From Riptortus pedestris (Eukaryota; Arthropoda; Insecta; Hemiptera; Alydidae): DNA of 64,000 nt. Below the pieces are notes generated by a model. The model saw only the letters and a program-made list of their open reading frames with translations. It had not been told where the DNA came from and did no database searches. Every line of letters starts with the position of its first letter. The first letter of the stretch is position 1. The DNA is taken from positions 76,305,001 to 76,369,000 of the forward strand of contig CM032229.1 in NCBI GenBank assembly GCA_019009955.1. The letters run 5' to 3'. Position numbers and translations under genes: made by a program. Shown piece after piece: positions 22,957 to 35,200 of the stretch.

Positions 22957-23500
22957 TGTTTCCGTCGTAATACGTATAGTTATATAATTTCTATTGTTAT
23001 AATAAAATAATTTTTTCTCACTTCAAATCCCCCCAGTATTAAAATCCAAGAGTTTTATGCATACACTCAAAATATTAAAGCAATTTTAATCACCAGAAGA
23101 AGCAAATAGCAAACAACTCAATGTAATTTATGGCTAGCAGTGGGAAGACAGAAAGGAAGTCAATCACCTTCTCTTCCTACAGACAGTTTTACCATCCAAC
23201 CTCCCGCTCATTTAAGATCTCAGTTACGTTTACATTAAATTATGTTAACAATTATGACTACATTACTTTCACAATACAAAAAAAAATGTATGGTCTATTA
23301 ATTTTCTTATTTTAGATAAGTAAGTATTATTAATTACACTTAAAAGGAAACTGACATTTCGGATTAATTAATGTAGGTAGTTGAAAGAAATGGCTACACT
23401 TCCACTGTAACAATTTATTAAAATGACAGAGCACTTTCGATGCAGAGCATCATCAGTGCCCGAATGTTCTGGATGTTGACCTGACGGCCCTGAGAACTAG
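22957..23500. other. No feature recognised
   Basis: AT-rich DNA. A block at 23390-23510 (AATGACAGAGCACTTTCGAT, ACGGCCCTGAG) has near-average base composition but no open frame worth calling. Confidence 0.35.
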
Positions 23501-23524
23501 GCTCTTCTAGAGTTTTTCGATAAC

Positions 23525-24797
23525 TTTGGAATTTTTAAAGGAATGCTATCCTTTTTGACTGATTCTTGTAGAAAATCAAATTCTAAAACGAGTTTATATT
23601 GGTGAATTTTTCGATTTGACGCATCCTTTAGCCGTAAAATGCACAAATCTTTATTTCAGAAACGGCACATTTTATTGAAAAATGCTGAGGCATAAAAGTT
23701 GTAGGTAGCCAACAAAATTATCTTTGAACCAAGTCTACGGGGGAAGGAATGGATTCTGAAATCCAAAAAACAAATTAAAAAGTGAATTCAAAAAATATTT
23801 ACTTCAAAAAAACATCATCAACAAAAAACACGTTCTTAGAATTAACAAAGAAATAATTTAATTTATATTAATTAAATTTATTTTAAACTAATTGCGTAGT
23901 AATTGTTTGTAAATGTAACACATTTTTCCACCTGCATAGTTCCAGGGATGGATCATGGGCCCACATTTTTTCGATAAAACATTAAATGGTACAGTGTTCA
24001 ACCGCTTCCTAAATTTAATATAAGACATACCCCTGATGCAACGACATGAAATGTGGCTGCATCTTGAGGGATGCCCTTCTCACTTCTCAATCACTGTTCG
24101 GTCAACAATAAGAGAAGTGTTTTCTTGTCTCAGTATTGGTCGCAGTTTGTACAACCACCCAGATCATCCGATCTGACAGCAATGGATTATTTTCCATGGG
24201 GTAAGGTCAAAGACATCTCTATCAGAAAAGGTCGCAGAATATTGAAGACATTAAAAGTAAAACTAGATTAGCGAAAAATTCAATTTCAGCAGAAAAATAC
24301 ATTAGCAAAAAGGATTTGAGAGACCGTCTTTAAAAGTGCTTATATAAGAAAGAACGCATTTTCAAACATTTGTAATTAATACAGCTTTTAAGTATTGTGG
24401 TTAAAAGAAAAATAATCTGGTCTCTGGTTTTTTACATGAAACTATACAGATGGAAATACGTATTCCTTTTGCAAATAATTACTAAGTAATTAGTTTTAAA
24501 TAAATTTAAAATTTAAATTAGTTTGATGTATTCTGAAGTAAATATTTCTTTTTATTTATTTTTTTATCTTATTCTATTTCAGAATCCATTCCTCCCCCTT
24601 AGACTTTATTCAAAGATAATTTTGTTAGCTACAACTTTTATGTCGCAGCATTTTTCACTAAAATGTCCCTTTCAAGAAATAAAGGTTTGTGCATTTTACA
24701 GCTAAAAAATTCGCCGATATGAACTCGTCTTAGAATTCGAGTTTCTACAAGAATACTCATTAAAATTATGGCATTCCATTGGAAAATCCAAAGGAGA
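23525..24797 (+). mobile_element. Tc1/mariner-like element with long inverted repeats
   Basis: Long diverged inverted repeats are visible: left 23525-23780 (GGAATGCTATC, GATTCTTGTAGAAAA, GGAAGGAATGGATTCTGAAA) against right 24570-24797 (TTTCAGAATCCATTCC, TTTCTACAAGAATACTCAT, GGCATTCCATTGG). An inner pair around 23880 and 24490 (AATTAAATTTATTTTAAACT) may extend the arms to nearly 400 bp. The spacer holds transposase remnants. I could not fix the outermost TA target dinucleotides. Confidence 0.6.
23940..24270 (+). pseudogene. Tc1/mariner-type transposase remnant
   Basis: Reading across stops and small shifts gives IMGPHFFDKTLNGTVFNRFL, then MWLHLEGCPSHFSITVRSTI and later a P-R-S-S-D-L-T-A-M-D-Y-F motif. 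These match the segment around the second and third catalytic acidic residues of mariner-family DDE transposases, where the usual D-G-x-P-A-H is replaced by E-G-C-P-S-H. At least one stop (about 24020) interrupts it, so it is dead. Confidence 0.6.
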
Positions 24798-24839
24798 AGG
24801 ATTATGAGGTTGAATACGGGCCGAAAGGATTCTTCGATA

Positions 24840-24927
24840 TTTTTAGCAGATTTCCCTTAAAGGAAATCAGCTATTGAGGTTGTATTCATGACGCCTACCT
24901 AGTAGATGATGAAAATGAGATCCGTTC

Positions 24928-24977
<50 letters not shown>

Positions 24978-25265
24978 ATTGGGACCCTTAACTAGGGGGT
25001 TGTGGGGATACTTCCTCGTGCTACTTAGAACTATTACTTTTAGTCATAGTGATCTATTTAATCTTCTCCTTCTCTACACACACTTGTCTGTTAATGCTCC
25101 AATTTTTGCTCATTCGTTACTTAACTTGATATTTAAATGTTTTACTTAAAACTAAAGATCAAGTTTGTTAACAGGTGAAGTCAATCCAGTGGGTAGGGGA
25201 GTTTAGGGGGACAGAATTCAAAACATATCCCTTTGTGTTAAGATTCTTGTAACTTTAATTTTCTA
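24840..25265 (+). mobile_element. Element K copy, diverged
   Basis: Left palindrome (TTTAGCAGATTTCCCTTAAA), shortened middle block, GATCCGTTCAAAATTATA, TA tract (24932-24974), an extra ~100-bp insert, then a right half starting TTGTCTGTTAATGCTCCAAT. The right terminus is not recognisable. Confidence 0.6.
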
Positions 25266-25269
25266 TATC

Positions 25270-26551
25270 CGTTGAGCTATAAAATTTGTTTTTATCTGCA
25301 ATATTAGGGGATTTTCTTTTATTTTTTATTTTTAGCCTTCAATAACCCAATTTTATACCCACTCTGATACTCTCTAACAACCCCTTGCTAGTATTGTCCA
25401 ACAAAAGCCACTGACACGTTCTTGTAGGCTTTTGGAAGAAACGCTATAATTTTCAATATTAAATAGACAGCCATTTTTCATATACAGGAACCATATTCAA
25501 TTCCCCTATCTTCTGTCATTGTTTTATTTTGTACATGTATTATAAATCATGTTATAAACCTGTTCTCTGGTTTCACCTGCATCTAAAACTTCACCAATTG
25601 TGCAGGATTCCATGTGACCACATATGTTAACTATATATTCTCATCATTGAATCGGTTCAGCATGCTTTTAAAATACTGAACTCATGCATTCACGAAGTGA
25701 TCATATTCTGTGAGGTTTCCTGCCTCATTAGACAGAATTCAGTCCATTAACTAATCAATGCCTTAGGCTTTTAAATTCTTTATAGATTTGCTGCTCTATC
25801 ATGTGTCTACTTATTAAAGTACGTGTTGTGTATTTTTCTATGCAATATCTTCAGCCATTCCTTATTCCTATCATCCCCAATTCTGAATCAACACCTCATG
25901 CACAAAAACACACATCACATTGCTCAAAAGAATGCTACCTTTCCTCCAAAATGTAGTTTTAATGGATCCATTGCTGATACTCATATATGGGCATCTATCC
26001 TTGTAATTATTTTTACAAAACTACTGAAAACTTTTGAACTCAAAAGAGGAATGTCTTCGGTTCATGCGATGTATTTCTCAGGTGCCTATACCCAGACAAA
26101 ACAAAGATGCTTTGTGAGCCTGAACTATGTGAGGAATGTTTGAGACTCTTGATCTTTATCTAGGGGCCTTTCTTTTACACTGAGCCTTTTGACTCATTGC
26201 AAGGCAATAGAATGCAAATGATACCCCTCCTTGCAACCTCCTATACAGCAAATTCTGCTGTTTTAGCCATATACTTCAACATCATTTCTAGGGCATCCTT
26301 AATATTATCAGAGTTGATTTATTTTCTCAAATCTATCTTTCTAGCGAAAAAAAGCTGCTGCCAACCCCTTTAGTCTCATTCACACAACCAATGTCTTATC
26401 CTTATCCACCCCATTGCCACTGAAAATGATCAGGCCTACCAATCCATCTATGTTCAAACCTTAATTATTTTAAATAGTTTTTCCTTATAAGTGAGGGGCT
26501 TATAAACCAAAAAAAAAAAAAAAAAAATACTTAGTTGTTACTCATTGAACA

Positions 26552-26560
<9 letters not shown>
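25270..26560. other. Unassigned, formerly coding-like DNA
   Basis: Base composition at 25590-26460 is higher in GC than in the surrounding DNA, and reads on the minus strand like a degraded ORF with many stops. An open plus-strand frame at 25823-26143 shows no domain I recognise. Most likely an old transposon remnant. Confidence 0.3.

Positions 26561-26561
<1 letters not shown>

Positions 26562-26632
<71 letters not shown>
26562..26632. repeat. (TA)n(GA)n microsatellite
   Basis: About 50 bp of TA followed by 20 bp of GA and two GATA units. Confidence 0.9.
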
Positions 26633-26633
<1 letters not shown>

Positions 26634-26684
26634 AGATAGGTATTCTGTTTACATGAAATTATATTAAAAAATTGAGTTAAGGCA

Positions 26685-26736
26685 TTGGTCTTGATCTCGC
26701 GTGGTAAACATAGAGTGGCAAGTTTCTATTCCCGCT

Positions 26737-26784
<48 letters not shown>

Positions 26785-26830
26785 AGCAAGAATAGGAACC
26801 CGCCACTCTATGTTTAACACGCGTCTGTTT
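26685..26830. repeat. Inverted pair of SINE heads around (TA)n
   Basis: The left arm (about 26694-26741) matches the 5' part of the SINE at 5226, including ATAGAGTGGCAAGTTTCTAT, a mutated B-box region. After 36 bp of TA, the right arm (26777-26825) is its reverse complement (CCACTCTATGTTTAACACGC). The arms could form a stem of roughly 45 bp. Confidence 0.65.
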
Positions 26831-26939
26831 CTTTATGAGTGAGTATAGGTGCTTGATGTAAGAATGGTGTAAATTTCATACCATTGTATCTGTTCTTTGT
26901 GGATATTAAAATGATCCACGATCCTAACATCCTTATCCC

Positions 26940-27340
26940 TGCGTGTCACAGTATAAGCCTCAGAGGCGTACCATCGGCGTAAATTGCTCTCCACCACTTC
27001 ATTGTTGTCCCCTCCCTCTTGCCCCTCTAGGAGTGCTCTCTTCACTCAGTCAGTAATAGACACTCGAGGTATTCACATCGGTCAGAAGCACTGCAGGCAA
27101 GTTAATTTTGTTTTCCCAAAACACACGCCTCTCAAACGTATAGTGTAATTTTTACGTAAATTCTTGTACGCCTCCCAGGCGTGTTGTGTTCCAGGACTTA
27201 TGGACAGGTGTACGCGTCCCAAACGTATAGTGTAACTTTTGAGTAAATTCTTGTACGCCTCTCAGGCGGATTGTGTTCCAGGACTTATGGGTAGGTGTAT
27301 GCCTCCCAGACGTATAATGTTCTTGTATAGATAATTCGCA
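26940..27340. repeat. ~87-bp tandem repeat with CGCCTC/GAGGCG palindromes
   Basis: TTCTTGTACGCCTCCCAGGC and TTCTTGTACGCCTCTCAGGC recur 87 bp apart (27162 and 27249), with further partial units on both sides and a related GCCTCAGAGGCGTACC at about 26957. They lie just before the piggyBac-type ORF, so they may be subterminal transposase-binding repeats of that element (inference). Confidence 0.6.
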
Positions 27341-27458
27341 GTACACCTGCTCCACAAGATCTAATTTTTGAGCAGTACTCTTACTATCTTACAACACATA
27401 TTAAAAGAAAATTATATAGCACAATTATCTATATTTATTTTTTGTTCCAGAAAATCAA

Positions 27459-28190
27459 TTGAATTTAATCATTATGGGAGATAAGAGAGTTTACACAGAC
27501 GAAGAGATTGCCGCCCTTCTTCATGAGCCTCTGTCCCCGGCGGAAGTCGACACAGATCTCGAATCGCTTGAGTCGGAAGAGGATGAAGAAGAAGATACTG
27601 TTGAACAAGAGTTTTTTTCCGAAGACAGTTGTGACAATACTGACGAAGACCCAGACTATATGCCAGATGAAGAAGAACTACAAGAGCATGTCACTTCCAA
27701 CATAAACGAAATGGCATGTTTTTCTAAGGGAAAAAAAATATTCTCAGTACTGAAATTCTAAAATAATAAAAACAGAAGACGTGAATGAAGGAAATTCAGA
27801 AGGAATAGACCAGGTTACATATTCTAAGATAATAATACAAACTGAAGAACTACTTGGAAAAGACAAAGGAACTAAATGGACAACTAAACCGCCTAAACCT
27901 CCAGGGAAGACACCGACTAAAAACATTTTATACAAAGGAATCAGGACTTATAATAATGCACGGCATTGAGGGGCAAAGAACGGACAGAGCCACACCTATT
28001 TCATAAATATGGGGTAAATTTAATGAGAACTGCAAGTCTAACTACGAGCCAAGCCCATACCTTACAATCGACGAACAGCTTGTTGGCTTTCGAGTATAAT
28101 GCATATTTAAAATGTTTATCTCCAATAAGCCTAATAAATATGCCATTAACATTTTGATGCTTTGTGACCAAGCAACTAGATATGTATATG
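27459..28190 (+). pseudogene. piggyBac-type transposase pseudogene
   Basis: The N terminus (27474-27760) is acidic and reads VYTDEEIAALLHEPLSPAEV, then stretches of Glu/Asp, typical of piggyBac-derived transposases. After a gap, the DDE core is recognisable across shifts: NYEPSPYLTIDEQLVGFR (about 28032-28092), then FISNKPNKYAINILMLCDQA (about 28114-28173), ending TRYVYGK. The TIDEQL motif holds a catalytic Asp and MLCD the next. About 200 residues between the N terminus and the core are missing, and the frame breaks at least twice, so it is inactive. An upstream acceptor-like TTTGTTCCAG precedes the ATG. Confidence 0.7.
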
Positions 28191-28339
28191 GTAAAAGCAT
28201 TTTAATTTCCTTTATTGTTGCCAGAATTATCTGTCTCTATGTGTCCCAACAAATGTTTTTTGATTTTTTTTTTCTTCTTTTAAGTTGTATGCTCTCTGTG
28301 GTAATTATCTGATTGTTTTAATGGATTAGATAATAATAT

Positions 28340-28407
28340 TTGGTAATTCACAGCCTTGGAAAGTGAGGGCTCGACGAGCCCCGCCCCCTTGGTGCTTCTA
28401 GGGTTAA
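28340..28407 (+). other. Possible piggyBac right terminus
   Basis: GGGCTCGACGAGCCC (a palindrome) is followed by CTTCTAGGG and TTAA at 28404-28407, the expected order for a piggyBac end and its TTAA target. I found no matching TTAACCCTAGAAG on the left side, so the element's left end is lost or lies elsewhere. Confidence 0.4.
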
Positions 28408-28690
28408 TGTGTTTTTGAAAGAGAAGTAAATAAATCAATGAAAAAAATATAAAAATGCTGCAAAATAGCATGCTAATAGGTAATAAACCAGCATTTTTGT
28501 GTCTATACGCATCTGAGGTGTATAGTTTACCAAATATGTCTAGAAAACCATGTGTACCACGCAGGGTTATACTAGTCCTTTGATTCACTCATATCCTAGA
28601 TTTTTTCATTAAAGCCTATGATTATATCAAAGATATTTAAGTTAGGTAGGTCGGCATGGTAAATCAGAATGCTACTGTGTTTTAGGAAAT

Positions 28691-28843
28691 CAGGAGGTTG
28701 ATCAGGTTATTGAGGTTGTACTCATGACAGAATTTTCGAAATTTTTCTTCAAATGTCCATCGATCCTACCTAGTAGATGACGGAAATGAGGTCCGTTCAA
28801 AACTGTATGTATATATATATATATAAAGAGATATTTCAGACAG

Positions 28844-28911
<68 letters not shown>

Positions 28912-29336
28912 CTGTTACCGCTCTAGCGGTCGCAATTTTTGTTTGATCGTTACCAAACTCGATATTTAGTTGTTTTATGTAATAAGAAAGATTAAGTTCG
29001 TTAACGGCTGAAATCGGACCAGTGGGAAGGGGGGTTTAAGAGGGGAGGATTTTCGAAAATTCGAAATATCTCCGCTACTATAGTCGGATCAAAAAATTGA
29101 AAAGAACCAATCTTATCTTAAATTAAATTTACTATAATTATTGTTCTATACATTTATTCTCTATCTTGAATATTAACCGAGATATTTGTATTATTATTAA
29201 ATGTGGGCGGAGTTTCCCGCCAAAAGCTAGGTTTGCCGTTTCCGTAACTGCTCGGCTCTCATATGCAGATTTCTCTATTGTAAAACTTCAAGTGGGAAAT
29301 CTGCTTAGTTTACGCAGCCCCTGCGTGATAGACTTT
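28691..29336 (+). mobile_element. Element K copy, nearly complete
   Basis: The left palindrome is degraded, but ATGTCCATCGATCCTACC and GAGGTCCGTTCAAAACTG are intact. (TA)n runs 28844-28908, and the right half continues through GGGAAATCTGCTTAGTTTAC and the ACGCAGCCCCTGCGT stem-loop to 29336. It lies about 130 bp beyond the probable Fas2 polyadenylation signal. Confidence 0.7.
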
Positions 29337-29464
29337 TATGTTGGGGCAGTAGCCCAAAATAAGCAGAAATGGCTGATAAAGTTTAAAAAAAAAAATTCTG
29401 TTGCCTGACATTTAAATCATTAGTAAAAATGAGTTACTGTTTAAATAAAGGAGAAAATTAAAAA

Positions 29465-31032
29465 TTAAATTATTTTCCAAACTTTTTTATTAAAAAGACA
29501 TAAAAGATAGATTTCACAAATATTGGAAGCGCACTATAACAATTCACAAATGCAGCATCAAGAGAGAAGAAATATGCCATACATTCATTTCCCACTCTTT
29601 CCAATCTTTGTACACATCTTCCATTTCTTTCTTCTTTAATTAATTATCAATATGTACAATAAATGGAAACATAATAAAAAGAGAGCGAAAGACTTCAGTA
29701 ATTACAAAAAAAATGTGATGGTGAGACAACAAAGAAAAAATAAATGAACAAGGAAGTCTTTATTATTTTAATTTTATTTCCCTTCATTAAATGCAATGTC
29801 TGTTCCTAATAGGCTATTTTTAAATACTATTTTTAGTAGTTAAATCCGATGTTTAAGTACATGATTTCCCATCTAGGAACATTATTGTCTATGTTATTCA
29901 ATTCCAGTCTTAGGAGTTAATTCAGATTAAGTAGGTAACACAAAGGGAAATTAGTCAACAAAAAATTAATTTAACATAACAGGATTCCCACTATCAAACA
30001 AAAGCCATTTACAATTACTCACAAGGGAAATTTCAATGCAATATAGCTATATTTGGTCGTACAACAACACAAGCATACACATATTTTATATTAAAAGTAC
30101 AATTTTTAAAGAATTTCAGTTATATATTCAAGAATGAATATCATACAGGGAAATTCATACACATGTCACCGCATAAGTCAGTTAGAAGCAATATACTTCA
30201 GACATTCGAAACCATTGCATATTTATATATATATATATATTTTTTTCATATTAAAAAAAAAATATCAAGTTATGAAAATATAACTACAAATGTTGACTCC
30301 TACTTATCACAATATTTTTTTTTACTTCAAACAATAAATCTTTGGATTGATCTCAATAATGAGTGTGACAGTTATAGTGATGTTAAAACATTTTAATAGC
30401 AAAGAATATGTATATATAAAGAAGAAAAATGAAATAATTTTAAACTGAGTTAGATAAGATTTTATAAGGTTATTAAATTTTATATATATATTTTTTCAGA
30501 AAATACAATTCAATCACCTATAAAAGTCACAGTCAGATTTAAGTAACACACATTACGTGGTAGCAAATTATGTTTTGTCTCCACACATAGTTACATTTAA
30601 GTTTAAACATTGACATATTTACATTTTGAAAACTTTACACAAATTTCTTTGTAACATAAGGTCAATCACTAGAATAACATCTAATATAAACTAAAAAAAT
30701 CTAGTATATAAACTAAAACTGAAAGAAACTATACAAATCTTAAGTACTAACTTAATTAAAATGAAAAAAAAAAAAAAAAAGAAGAAAAACAGATCTTGAG
30801 ATGAAATTGTAACGGTCCCAAAATGTTGAAAGAAAAACTCTTTAGGAAAGTAAGCTCATTCATTTACAAAACATTTCCGGTAAGGAAACGTACAAATTTT
30901 GAGTCTTTTAGCTTTTTAAATATATTTTAAACAATAATACGAAAAAAAGTAATTATTTATACAATATAACATCATTTAAGGCGTCATGATCATATTTTTC
31001 GTCCATTGCTTGAGTCAAAAGTGTGACTGGAC
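29465..31032 (-). other. Fas2 3' UTR and polyadenylation region
   Basis: AT-rich, no competing ORF. Minus-strand AATAAA signals occur at 29759-29764 and 29486-29491; the latter, just before element K starts, is a plausible end, implying a 3' UTR of about 1.5 kb. The exact cleavage site cannot be read from sequence alone. Confidence 0.4.
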
Positions 31033-32146
31033 TTAAACAGCAGAATTTTTCCCAGCAAAACTGGTCCTTGAGATAGATCTTTTAATGTCGTATTCGACAG
31101 TTGTATCCCTTTTGAACCTGAAAAATTCAATACAAATTAATTTTGTTAAATGAACAGTAAAGTATAGAAATAAATATTTATGAGAATGTTTCCTTGATTA
31201 AAGAGATACAATCATAACTAGAAAGCTAACTTATTTATGGGGAATTAATAACATTCCAAAAAAAAAAATAAAGGAAAAAGAAAAGAATTTTTTTTCTTTG
31301 TTTTTTTGTTTTTTATTAGTTTTAATGTGTAAGTTAAAAATCTGCTTAATTTCAAAAATTATAAAATTATGATATTAATTCATGGTACCAAAATTACAAC
31401 AAAAGTCAAATGAGTCATTAAATTTTAAAATGCACAATAGACTGGGTAAGAAAACTATCTTGGAAATTAATTTCAGAGATCTATTTAAATTTTAAGATGA
31501 ATTCAATACTCCAAGCCATTTATTAATAAGCATGTTTATTAAATCTACTACATCCTTGTTTATGTTTAGTCAGAAGTAAAATGTTTGCAAAAATACAAAA
31601 CAAAAATAACAGCTGAAAGGAATAGCAGACTAAAGACTTCAGAAGCAACCTTAAGTCTGTTTTCGTTGAATTCCGAAATCCTTTGTGACTGAGGCTGTCA
31701 GAGGGATTACGGCTGTTAATGATTGCATATAAGAAGAAACTTTCACACAACTACTCTGATTTAAGCTCTAATGCTGATTAATTTAAGTTCACTGCCTCAT
31801 TTCTAGTACTCTGAGTAGTCATAGCTGGTCCTTGTTTACTAAGTCTTTCCTTCTGCTAGAATCTTAAACAAAACAGTAAGACAGGGAACTGAATATGGAG
31901 CAGTTAAGCTGTAAGTGGAATGAAAATCTCTAGCTTAGCACATGAAGAGCCAGAGGATGCCAAACAGCTTTTCATATTCCCTCATGTAATTTGGTGGCAC
32001 TACAAACAAAATACTGCTAATTCTTTTTAGCAGATTTCCCTTAAGGAAAATCAGCTATTGAGGTTGTACTCATGATGCGATTTTCGAAAATTTTCTTCAA
32101 ATGTCCATCGATCCTACCCAGGAGATGACAAAAATGAGGTCCGTTC

Positions 32147-32222
<76 letters not shown>

Positions 32223-35200
32223 CTGTTAACACTCTTGCGGTTGCAATTTTTGTTTGATCGTTACCAAACTCGATATTTAGTCGTTTTATGTAAAAGGAAA
32301 GATCAAGTTCGTTAACGTCTCAAATCGGACCAGTGGAAGGGGGGGGGTTTAGAGGGGAGGATTTTCGAAAATTCGGAATATCTCCGTTACTATACATCGG
32401 ATCGAAATATTGTACCGAATCAATCTTATTGCAAATTAAATTTACTATAAATATTGTTATATACATTTATTCTCTATCTTGAATATTAACCGAGATATTT
32501 GCATTTTTATTAAATTTGGGTCAATAACAGTTTCCCGCCAAAAGCTAGTTCGGCCCTTTGCCGTAACTGTTCGGCTCTCGTATGGAGATTTCTCTTTTGG
32601 ATAACTTCACGTGGGAAATCTGCTTAGTTTACGCACCCCCTGAGTGATGGACTTTTCTTTATTCAACCAGCCAATCAATGGCCGCTGGAATTTTGGAACA
32701 AATAAGCCTAATTTCAAGGGCCATAAATTGCAAAATTAAATAAAATTTAGTGTGTTATGTCCAGCTTCTAATTGAGCCCTCCCCCCCCCCCCCTCCAATC
32801 TAGCTTAGTAATTGAGTGTCTACAACTCTCATAACCACCCCTGATCTTGAAAGTTCTTGGCATTAAAAAATGAGTTCTAAGGTTTTTTTTCTTAATTGTT
32901 TTAATTATATGAGAATTGAAGGAAAATATAATTTTAAAAACAAACTTAAGTACTTAAGATTTATCTGATAGAGAAATAGATAGTCATTTTTATTTTCAGC
33001 TGGTGGTGAGGGTGATGAATCAGGTTTATCAGAAAAGCTTACTATATCACTGGTAACTATATTTTCTATAAGAACTCATTTTGGGAAAGAATGAATTTCT
33101 TTATACTACAGTCATATTTTCATCAAGTACAAAATTATTTTTTTTATAAGTTATTCGAGTGTAAGTACAAAGACAATTATACGCACCCATCTTCAGTAGC
33201 ATCAATCCTTATCTTTGAGTCTCTATTTCCATTGTTAAGTAGGCCCTTTCCTTCACTGTAACAATAAATATGCAATTTAAAGAATGAAAAAGTATGTATT
33301 CATCTCAAAACCAAAAGCTTAAGCAGTGCCCAATAATACTGTCAATTATGAAATACCACTCTCAAAACAATACTATTACAAAGTCACTTAATAAGTTACT
33401 ATTTTGTTACTTGCACTTTAATACTTATTTTTTAGTTATTTTACTCATTTTAATTTTTTTTTCTGTTCATATTCGTTAAAAAATGTAACATTTAATACTC
33501 TCTAGAATCCGAATCATTATTAATAGTTGTATGTATGATATATGCGTAATATGTACATTTCTAAAAATTATTGAATAAATATAAAAGGAAAAGAGTTCAT
33601 AGCCTAATGATATATATACAAGGACTATGTACAAGTATGTACACACAAATTACAACACTTCATTTAATTTTCATTTACTCTAGAAGTACACCGTAAAGCA
33701 AAATTAAAATATAATAGAGGAATTAGGAACATGCTGTAATTTTTTTATTTTATCTGGCCCCCACATTATATTCGATAATGTAAGAATATTACATGAATGA
33801 AAAGTACATCCAATTCAGGTTCTGTCATTAATGGAGTCATTTATGATAATAAACAATGGAAATCAAAAGATAAGCCGCATGCAACTTTTAGTAGAGAATA
33901 TTTGATTTACATATCACTCTTCTTGGCAAAGTTTCATATTTTATCTTCAACGTACAACTCAAAATGCAGGCAAGAGTCATTTTTTGGATGGCCTGGTTGC
34001 TTTTATTTCAAAACTGTGGCAAGTAATGTAGGAATATAATTCCTAAATGTCTCTTAGAGTAATTGAATTATCCTTTGATGTAATACTGAGCATATTTAAA
34101 ATGTGGAACAGAATATTTTAAACACTGAATCATGATTCCTAAACTATCAGAATTTGATTACTGTCAAGAACATAAAACAAAAATTCCAAAACACACAAAT
34201 TATATGGTCAAAATAAATAAAAATCCAAATGGTTTATATGGCAATATTTTTATTGCCCGACTTGTTTCAGATCCAGTTGAAGACTCTTGAAGAACACAAT
34301 CCAATATGAGGTTATGTGGAACAATACCCCGCTAGCCAAGTCAGGCATAGATTAACTAAAAGCAATATGTCTGGTCATGCCACTTGATTACAATCAATAA
34401 AACAGAAAGTAAAACATTGATCATCTCAGAAGAAGTGTAGTTTATATACAAAAAAAAATATTATCTTCACAATCTGATGACGGAAAGTCAAGAAAAAAGA
34501 AAACCCCAAATGATTATTATTTTTCTTTCTTTACTAGTTTCGAATCCACATGACACCTCATCAGGAGGAAATATATTACTTTGGGGTAACTACAACCACA
34601 TCTGCATCATTATATATTATTATTTTTTATTAACGTCCACTTTTTTCAACTCAGGCTAATTGGGACGGGTTATCTACAGGTTACCATCCTTTTCTAGCCA
34701 GGGTGGGACTAAGGATGTTATTTAATGAATTTCATCACTATATAGGACTATAGTCATCATTGTATAGGACCTTCCACTAGCTGTACCAGTCAGACAATGG
34801 CGGTGGTTGTAGTTACATCATAGTATTATATTTTCTCCTCATGTGGACATAAAATAGTAAATAAATTAACTTGGTTTTAATAAAAATTTGAGATTTTTTT
34901 TTTGTTGACCTTCTACTATCAGATTAAGTGAATTTAAATAAGTCTTATTTACACAATCAAAAATATTATATTTACATAACAGATTAATAGTGTATAAATC
35001 ATTTGGATTTTTATTTATTTTGACTTTTCACCATATAATCTGTGCAGTACTAAGGTCATTATTTCATCCACAACTCAAAATAACCGGATGATATAAATAC
35101 TTCATGAAATGTATCGCTTTTTTATTAAATACTTCAAAGACAAGTATTTTAGGAAGATAAAATGCCTATGGTGTTTTTTGGGAGCCCAATGTATGTTGTG

